A program made the position numbers and the translations under genes. The notes under the pieces are model-generated. The model saw nothing but the letters and a program-made list of their open reading frames with translations. It was not told where the DNA came from and ran no database searches. From positions 1-11,340 of the forward strand of contig CAKPSA010000036.1 of the NCBI GenBank assembly GCA_934183145.1: a stretch of DNA of 11,340 bases, in the 5' to 3' direction. This DNA comes from an uncultured Veillonella sp. (lineage in GTDB: Bacteria > Bacillota > Negativicutes > Veillonellales > Veillonellaceae). Shown piece after piece: positions 7,473 to 11,340 of the stretch. Every line of letters begins with the position of its first letter. Within the stretch, counting starts at the first letter, position 1.

Positions 7473-7512
7473 TTGTGTGTGGCGCGGCTTAGCCGCGTCA
7501 TATAACAATTTT
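7473..7512 (+). terminator. Long GC-rich hairpin plus U-rich tail inside the operon (attenuator-like, mmdC/mmdB)
   Basis: The core GGCGCGGC-TTA-GCCGCGTC (7481-7499) is the most GC-rich stem in the window. It extends outward through TGTGT/ATATA (G-U pairs) and TTG/CAA with one bulged A, covering 7473-7508. TTTT and then ATATTT follow at once. This has the form of a rho-independent terminator placed between two genes of one complex, so partial termination or 3' end protection is likely. mmdB has its own ribosome binding site downstream (GAAAGGGG). Confidence 0.6.
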
Positions 7513-7535
7513 ATATTTGTGAAAGGGGAACGCAT

Positions 7536-8657
7536 ATGGAGGCTTTTGCTGTTGCGATTCAATCCGTTATAACTGATAGCGGGTTCCTCGCATTTACAAC
7601 AGGCAATGCTATTATGATTCTTGTAGGTTTGATCCTATTGTATTTGGCATTTGCTAAAGAGTTTGAACCATTATTGTTGGGTCCGATTGCGTTTGGTTGT
7701 GTACTTGCTAATATTCCTCGTAATGGCTTCGAAGAAGGTGTTATGGCTCTTATTAGCGCAGGTATCTCTCAAGAAATCTTCCCACCTTTAATCTTTCTTG
7801 GTGTAGGTGCAATGACTGACTTTGGTCCACTCATTGCTAACCCTAAAACTTTGCTTTTAGGTGCTGCCGCTCAAATTGGGGTATTCGTTGCATTAGGTGG
7901 TGCAATGATGCTTGGCTTTACAGCTCAAGAAGCAGCTGCTATCGGTATTATCGGTGGTGCTGACGGCCCTACATCCATTTACTTAGCTACTAAGCTAGCT
8001 CCTCATTTATTAGGTGCTATCGCGGTTGCCGCATATTCCTATATGTCTTTGGTACCGTTGATTCAACCACCTGTAATGAAATTATTCACTACGCAAAAAG
8101 AACGCGAAATTGTTATGGAACAATTGCGTGAAGTTACACGTTTTGAAAAAATCGTGTTCCCAATTGTTGCAACGATCTTCATTTCCTTATTGCTTCCTTC
8201 CATTACATCCCTATTAGGTATGTTGATGTTAGGTAACTTGTTCCGTGAATCTGGCGTAACTGAACGTTTGTCTGATACATCTCAAAATGCGTTGATCAAT
8301 ACTGTTACAATCTTCTTGGCAACTGGTACTGGTTTAACAATGAGTGCGGAACACTTCTTAAGCGTACAAACTATTCTAATCATTTGCTTAGGCTTAGTTG
8401 CATTTATCGGCGGTACTGCTGGTGGCGTATTGTTCGGTAAATTGATGAGCTTGGTAGATGGTGGTAAAACAAATCCACTTATTGGTTCTGCAGGTGTATC
8501 TGCGGTTCCAATGGCGGCTCGCGTATCTCAAGTTGTAGGTGCGAAAGCTAACCCAGCTAACTTCTTGCTCATGCATGCTATGGGTCCAAACGTAGCTGGC
8601 GTTATCGGTACAGCAGTAGCAGCAGGTACAATGCTTGCTATGTTGTCTAACCACTAG
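7536..8657 (+). CDS. mmdB: Methylmalonyl-CoA decarboxylase beta subunit (Na+-translocating carboxybiotin decarboxylase)
   Basis: This very hydrophobic 373-residue integral membrane protein decarboxylates carboxybiotin on MmdC and exports Na+. It belongs to the OadB/GcdB family. Residues shown to matter for Na+ transport in Klebsiella OadB all have counterparts at the same spacing. Asp143 sits in GGADGPTS (OadB Asp203) and Tyr169 lies 26 residues later (Tyr229). In [20 protein letters not shown], Asn313, Gly317, Ser322 and Arg329 correspond to Asn373, Gly377, Ser382 and Arg389. A hydrophilic loop around residues 185-205 ([20 protein letters not shown]) is probably cytoplasmic. The ATG follows GAAAGGGGAACGCAT. 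It is the last mmd gene, 70 bp after mmdC and behind the attenuator-like hairpin. Because it belongs to a family of equally sized pumps, the substrate assignment rests on its neighbours. Confidence 0.95.
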   Translation: MEAFAVAIQSVITDSGFLAFTTGNAIMILVGLILLYLAFAKEFEPLLLGPIAFGCVLANIPRNGFEEGVMALISAGISQEIFPPLIFLGVGAMTDFGPLIANPKTLLLGAAAQIGVFVALGGAMMLGFTAQEAAAIGIIGGADGPTSIYLATKLAPHLLGAIAVAAYSYMSLVPLIQPPVMKLFTTQKEREIVMEQLREVTRFEKIVFPIVATIFISLLLPSITSLLGMLMLGNLFRESGVTERLSDTSQNALINTVTIFLATGTGLTMSAEHFLSVQTILIICLGLVAFIGGTAGGVLFGKLMSLVDGGKTNPLIGSAGVSAVPMAARVSQVVGAKANPANFLLMHAMGPNVAGVIGTAVAAGTMLAMLSNH

Positions 8658-8673
8658 TAATTTAATAATTATT

Positions 8674-8709
8674 CACCAAGGTGTACCTAAATAGGTACAC
8701 CTATTGGTG
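8674..8709 (+). terminator. Hairpin at the 3' end of the mmd operon
   Basis: GGTGTACCT-AAAT-AGGTACACC is a perfect 9-bp stem. It is extended by CACCAA/TTGGTG across a two-base bulge, giving 15 bp in all. It begins 16 bp after the mmdB stop. The bases that follow are GATAAAAAAG rather than a T-run, so it is a non-canonical terminator at best. A 3' stabilising stem, or part of a longer structure with the next hairpin, is also possible. Confidence 0.55.
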
Positions 8710-8719
8710 GATAAAAAAG

Positions 8720-8753
8720 CCCTTATTTCTTATGTATTCATGCATAAAAAGGG
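8720..8753 (+). other. Second, weaker inverted repeat in the mmdB-to-8851 spacer
   Basis: CCCTTATTT (8720-8728) can pair with AAAAAGGG and the preceding bases (ending 8753), with an A-A mismatch, around a loop that itself contains ATG/CAT. The A-run at 8713-8718 lies just upstream. It could terminate transcription or fold with the preceding stem. The remaining spacer (8754-8850) shows no gene and no promoter I would defend. Confidence 0.3.
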
Positions 8754-8850
8754 AATATTTGCAATAAATGCTTTTCGGATCGGTCATTAGGTGATGAGAC
8801 AATTTCACAAAATAACCTTCTAGTGCTTTAAATATAGTAGAGGTGATCAC

Positions 8851-9108
8851 TTGTTATCTATAGAGTTAAAAATACTGATTTGTTTTATTTGGGCATTTAT
8901 TGTTTTTTTTATTACAGCGCTGATTATCGGTAACAAAGGTAAAGCTAAGTGGTTTCAACAAAGAACTAAATATTCTTGGTTTAATCGTCGAGGATTTTTA
9001 GGTGAAACCTTATTATTTGGATATCCTAAAACAAGAGAGGGCTATGGGATTACTTTTTTAATGGCTGTTGCCATTGGTATCGTCGGTTATATTTTATACC
9101 TCTTATAA
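8851..9108 (+). CDS. Small two-helix membrane protein of unknown function, TTG start
   Basis: I do not recognise a family for this 85-residue protein. It has a hydrophobic helix at about residues 6-27 (ILICFIWAFIVFFITALIIG), then a basic, aromatic loop at 28-62 (NKGKAKWFQQRTKYSWFNRRGF...FGYPKTREGYG). A second helix follows at about 66-85 and runs to the C-terminus. By the positive-inside rule the loop should be cytoplasmic and both termini outside. It starts with TTG seven bases or so after AGAGGTG, with no ATG nearby in frame. It ends 38 bp before the DASS transporter and probably shares its transcript, so an accessory role for that transporter is possible but unproven. Base composition is like that of the neighbours. 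The strong ribosome binding site and clean helix-loop-helix plan argue that it is a real gene. Confidence 0.75.
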   Translation: MLSIELKILICFIWAFIVFFITALIIGNKGKAKWFQQRTKYSWFNRRGFLGETLLFGYPKTREGYGITFLMAVAIGIVGYILYLL

Positions 9109-9146
9109 CTATATCAGTGCATTTCTCTGAAGGGAGATGATGATGT

Positions 9147-10448
9147 ATGGGTACTGCAGAACAAACCTTAATCGTCCTTGCAGTCATGGCTGTTTTATTT
9201 GTTACGGAAATTATTCCTTTAGCTATTACTTCTTTAGGCGGTGCTATTACACTTGGCCTTATGGGTATTATTACTCCTAAGGTTGTATTCTCTGGTTTAT
9301 CTGATAGTACAGTTGTGTTGTTTGCTGGCATGTTCGTTGTTGGTGCAGCATTGTTCTACACTGGTTTGGCTCAAAAAATTGGGGAAACAGTAGTATCACA
9401 TGCTGGTACTAGCGAAAATGGCTTAATGCTAGCAATCATGGTTGTTACAGCAACTATGTCCGCATTCTTATCTAACACTGGTACTACAGCTGCTTTACTT
9501 CCTGTAGTTGTTGGTATCTGTGCTGTTGCTAAGATTCCTGCATCTCGCCAATTGATGCCTTTAGCATTTGCTGCAGGTATCGGTGGTATCATTACAATGG
9601 TTGGTACACCACCTAATATCATTGTAAGTGGTACATTAACTAAATTTGGTGAACAACCATTTGGTTTCTTCGAATTTGCTTGGATCGGTATTCCTTTGAC
9701 TGTTGCTACCATCGTATTCATGATGCTTATCGGTAAACATCTATTACCTAAACATGAAATTCAAGATGCTGGCGAAGTTGAACAAGAAGTAGCTGCAGAA
9801 GATATTTCCAATGATCCTAAGAAACAACTATACTCTGGTCTTATTCTTTTAGGTGTAATCATTGCAATGATTTTAGGGGATCCTCTAAAAACACATTTTG
9901 GTATTAACTTACCATTGAGCATGGTTGCAGTTATTGGCGCAATGCTTTGCGTATTAACTGGTTGCTTGAACGAAAAACAAGCTTACACATCTATTGACTG
10001 GGTAACAATCTTCTTATTCGCAGGTATGATGCCAGTAGCCACTGCACTTGACCAATCTGGTGCAGGTAAAATGATTGCTAATGCAGTTATCAGCGTTATG
10101 GGTTCTGACCCTAGCCCTTACTTTGCAACAGCAGTACTATTTGCATTATCTTGTATTATGACACAGTTCATGTCTAACACTGCATCTTGTGCATTGTTGG
10201 CTCCTATTGGTATCTCTATTGCTCAAGGTATGGGCGCTGACCCTCATGCTGTATTGATGGCTATCGGCGTTGCTGCATCTTGTGCATTCGGTACACCTGT
10301 AGGTACACCTCCAAATACATTAGTACTTGGTCCTGGCCAATACAAATTTACAGACTATGTAAAAGCTGGCGTTCCATTGATCTTAGTTTGCTTCGTAGTA
10401 AGCTTAATTATTATCCCAATGGTATGGCCATTCTTCCCTGGTAAGTAA
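9147..10448 (+). CDS. DASS/SLC13-type anion (dicarboxylate-like) : Na+ symporter
   Basis: This 433-residue polytopic membrane protein belongs to the divalent anion:Na+ symporter family within the ion transporter superfamily. The internal two-fold repeat is plain. SNTGTTAALLP (Ser109-Asn110-Thr111) and SNTASCALLAP (Ser343-Asn344-Thr345) are the paired SNT motifs that bind substrate carboxylates and Na+. Each is followed by a GTPPN hairpin (GTPPNIIVSG and GTPVGTPPNTLVLG). A charged loop near residues 200-230 (KHEIQDAGEVEQEVAAED) separates the halves. ATG 9147 is the only in-frame ATG of a cluster after AGGGAG; the three just upstream are in another frame. Substrates of the family include succinate, malate, fumarate, citrate and sulfate. 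Position after a succinate-decarboxylating, Na+-exporting pathway favours a C4-dicarboxylate, but this is inference. A strong terminator follows at 10482. Confidence 0.88.
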   Translation: MGTAEQTLIVLAVMAVLFVTEIIPLAITSLGGAITLGLMGIITPKVVFSGLSDSTVVLFAGMFVVGAALFYTGLAQKIGETVVSHAGTSENGLMLAIMVVTATMSAFLSNTGTTAALLPVVVGICAVAKIPASRQLMPLAFAAGIGGIITMVGTPPNIIVSGTLTKFGEQPFGFFEFAWIGIPLTVATIVFMMLIGKHLLPKHEIQDAGEVEQEVAAEDISNDPKKQLYSGLILLGVIIAMILGDPLKTHFGINLPLSMVAVIGAMLCVLTGCLNEKQAYTSIDWVTIFLFAGMMPVATALDQSGAGKMIANAVISVMGSDPSPYFATAVLFALSCIMTQFMSNTASCALLAPIGISIAQGMGADPHAVLMAIGVAASCAFGTPVGTPPNTLVLGPGQYKFTDYVKAGVPLILVCFVVSLIIIPMVWPFFPGK

Positions 10449-10481
10449 TAGGGGATAGGTTACTCTACTATACAAGCACAT

Positions 10482-10516
10482 ACGAGGTCGAATCGTAAGA
10501 TTCGGCCTCGTTTTTT
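10482..10516 (+). terminator. Rho-independent terminator after the DASS transporter
   Basis: ACGAGGTCGAATC, a GTAA loop, and GATTCGGCCTCG form a 12-bp stem with one G-U pair, directly followed by six T residues (10511-10516). It is a textbook intrinsic terminator for + strand transcription. Its core recurs at 11032. Confidence 0.92.
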
Positions 10517-10611
10517 ATGATTTTAGCCTATATGATTTTAATATAGATTACATATAAGTGTAATCAAAAGCAATATGAATTAAACTAATTTGCATGATTA
10601 ATTTTAGACAA

Positions 10612-10641
10612 TTGACTACATCGAAAAAAATATGATATAGT
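10612..10641 (+). promoter_or_regulatory. Extended -10 promoter for the SemiSWEET gene
   Basis: TTGACT (10612-10617) is followed after 18 bp by TATAGT (10636-10641), which is preceded by TGA, an extended -10 (TGn) element. A start near 10648 gives a leader of about 40 nt ending in AAGGAGGTC, a near-perfect ribosome binding site. The preceding terminator isolates this unit, so the promoter is needed to explain expression. Confidence 0.65.
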
Positions 10642-10688
10642 ATATTGTGTAAAATATAATAATGTAATGTTGAATAAGGAGGTCATCT

Positions 10689-10952
10689 ATGACAAAAGAA
10701 AGATTTAACATGTTAGTTGGTTCTATTGGTGCATTTATTGGTGTATTTGTATTTTTAGCCTATATCCCACAAATAATTGCTAATCTTCATGGTCAACCTA
10801 GTCAACCATGGCAACCATTATTTGCAGCAGTATCCTGTTTGATCTGGGTATTATATGGTTGGACAAAATCACCTAAACGTGATTATATTTTAATCGTACC
10901 AAACCTTGCAGGCGTTATTTTAGGTACACTAACATTCTTAACATCTTTCTAA
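10689..10952 (+). CDS. SemiSWEET/PQ-loop family membrane transporter
   Basis: This 87-residue protein has three predicted helices, the single triple-helix-bundle size of bacterial SemiSWEETs, which dimerise to make a sugar pore. Helix 1 (about 8-30) carries the PQ motif as AYIPQIIANL. Helix 2 (about 43-58) reads LFAAVSCLIWVLYGW, with the conserved aromatic Trp/Tyr-Gly end. Helix 3 (about 66-86) begins YILIVPNLAGVILG, whose Pro-Asn is the typical substrate-contacting pair. Known members transport sucrose or glucose by facilitated diffusion, and the substrate here cannot be read from sequence. The gene is monocistronic, with its own promoter upstream and an intrinsic terminator downstream, and has no sugar-metabolism neighbour in the window. 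The ATG follows AAGGAGGTCATCT. Confidence 0.87.
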   Translation: MTKERFNMLVGSIGAFIGVFVFLAYIPQIIANLHGQPSQPWQPLFAAVSCLIWVLYGWTKSPKRDYILIVPNLAGVILGTLTFLTSF

Positions 10953-11031
10953 GTGCTATAAGAAAAAAATAGTATTATTGTTATATAGTGAATAATAGTA
11001 AAGATATTACTTTACTTTATAAATATAAATG

Positions 11032-11060
11032 AGGTCGAATCGTATGATTCGGCCTTTTTT
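11032..11060 (+). terminator. Rho-independent terminator after the SemiSWEET gene
   Basis: AGGTCGAATC, a GTAT loop and GATTCGGCCT make a 10-bp stem with one G-U pair, running into a six-T stretch (11055-11060). It lies 79 bp after the stop codon and is nearly identical in its core to the terminator at 10482. Confidence 0.9.
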
Positions 11061-11340
11061 AGAGTGAAGTTTATATGTTAGATTAAAATATAGATAAGCG
11101 TTAAATCTGTTGTAATAAAAAAATAGTTTTTATGATAATAAATATTGATAATTAAATTCCTAGTGGTATACTTAGGATTTGATAAAAATGATAATTACTA
11201 TATTCTCATTTGTTGAGTATCATATTCAATAAATTAAATGAAAAATAATATCAAAATGCTTATAAACCTAGGCTTTGTATGATAAAAAGGAAAAAATAGT
11301 ATGCAAAATAATATACAATTTTTTATCATTTTCATTTGAC
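11061..11340. other. AT-rich intergenic tail without a supportable gene
   Basis: These 280 bases are strongly AT-rich. The only start with a passable ribosome binding site (ATG 11301 after AAAAGGAAAA) stops after 12 codons. A weak inverted repeat TCCTA/TAGGA lies near 11159-11177. I see no terminator, RNA gene or promoter that stands out. It is probably the upstream region of a gene beyond the window. Confidence 0.6.

Noticed and set aside
8754..8850. Promoter for the 8851-10448 gene pair
   Set aside because: TATAGT near 8834 is too close to the start codon, and TTCACA lacks a partner at 16-18 bp. I could not defend any pair.
9371..9721. Minus-strand open frame opposite the DASS transporter
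   Set aside because: It lies entirely across the conserved SNT and GTPPN region of a clear transporter, and its translation resembles nothing known to me.
11301..11339. Start of a new gene at ATG 11301 behind AAAAGGAAAA
   Set aside because: The frame ends at a TGA after 12 codons.

Overview
The window looks like a chromosomal segment of Veillonella or a very close relative (Negativicutes). The basis is the low-to-moderate GC content, strong AGGAGG-type ribosome binding sites, and above all the gene order mmdA-mmdD-mmdE-mmdC-mmdB, including the tiny mmdE subunit typical of the Veillonella methylmalonyl-CoA decarboxylase. This assignment comes from gene content and recall, not from a database search. 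Every gene lies on the + strand. I see no mobile element, CRISPR array, tRNA or rRNA.

Positions 1-4688 hold the carbon-rearrangement half of the succinate/propionate pathway. They encode a 5'-truncated acetyl-CoA hydrolase/succinate CoA-transferase family enzyme, the two separately encoded chains of B12-dependent methylmalonyl-CoA mutase (catalytic and cobalamin-binding), the MeaB chaperone GTPase and methylmalonyl-CoA epimerase. Positions 4840-8657 hold the Na+-pumping methylmalonyl-CoA decarboxylase. It comprises carboxyltransferase MmdA, membrane anchor/assembly subunit MmdD, the 55-residue MmdE (6811-6978), biotin carrier MmdC and Na+-translocating MmdB. A good sigma70-type promoter (4777-4805) precedes mmdA, so the pump can be transcribed separately from the mutase block.

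Together the genes describe one route: succinyl-CoA to (R)-methylmalonyl-CoA (mutase), to (S)-methylmalonyl-CoA (epimerase), to propionyl-CoA plus CO2 with Na+ export (MmdABCDE). CoA is then passed from propionyl-CoA back to succinate by the CoA-transferase.

From 8658 onward the content changes. There is a 193-bp spacer with two hairpins, then a TTG-initiated 85-residue two-helix membrane protein of unknown function, then a DASS/SLC13-type anion transporter (9147-10448) ending at a strong terminator. Next comes a monocistronic SemiSWEET/PQ-loop sugar-transporter-like gene (10689-10952) with its own extended -10 promoter and an almost identical terminator. The last 280 bp (11061-11340) are AT-rich, and I can support no gene there.

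The most interesting structure not explained by the genes is a series of RNA hairpins inside the mmd operon. One sequesters the mmdD Shine-Dalgarno, two lie between mmdE and mmdC, and a long GC-rich hairpin followed by a U-rich stretch sits between mmdC and mmdB. They look suited to setting subunit stoichiometry. The chemistry itself is known; I do not see a wholly undescribed system.
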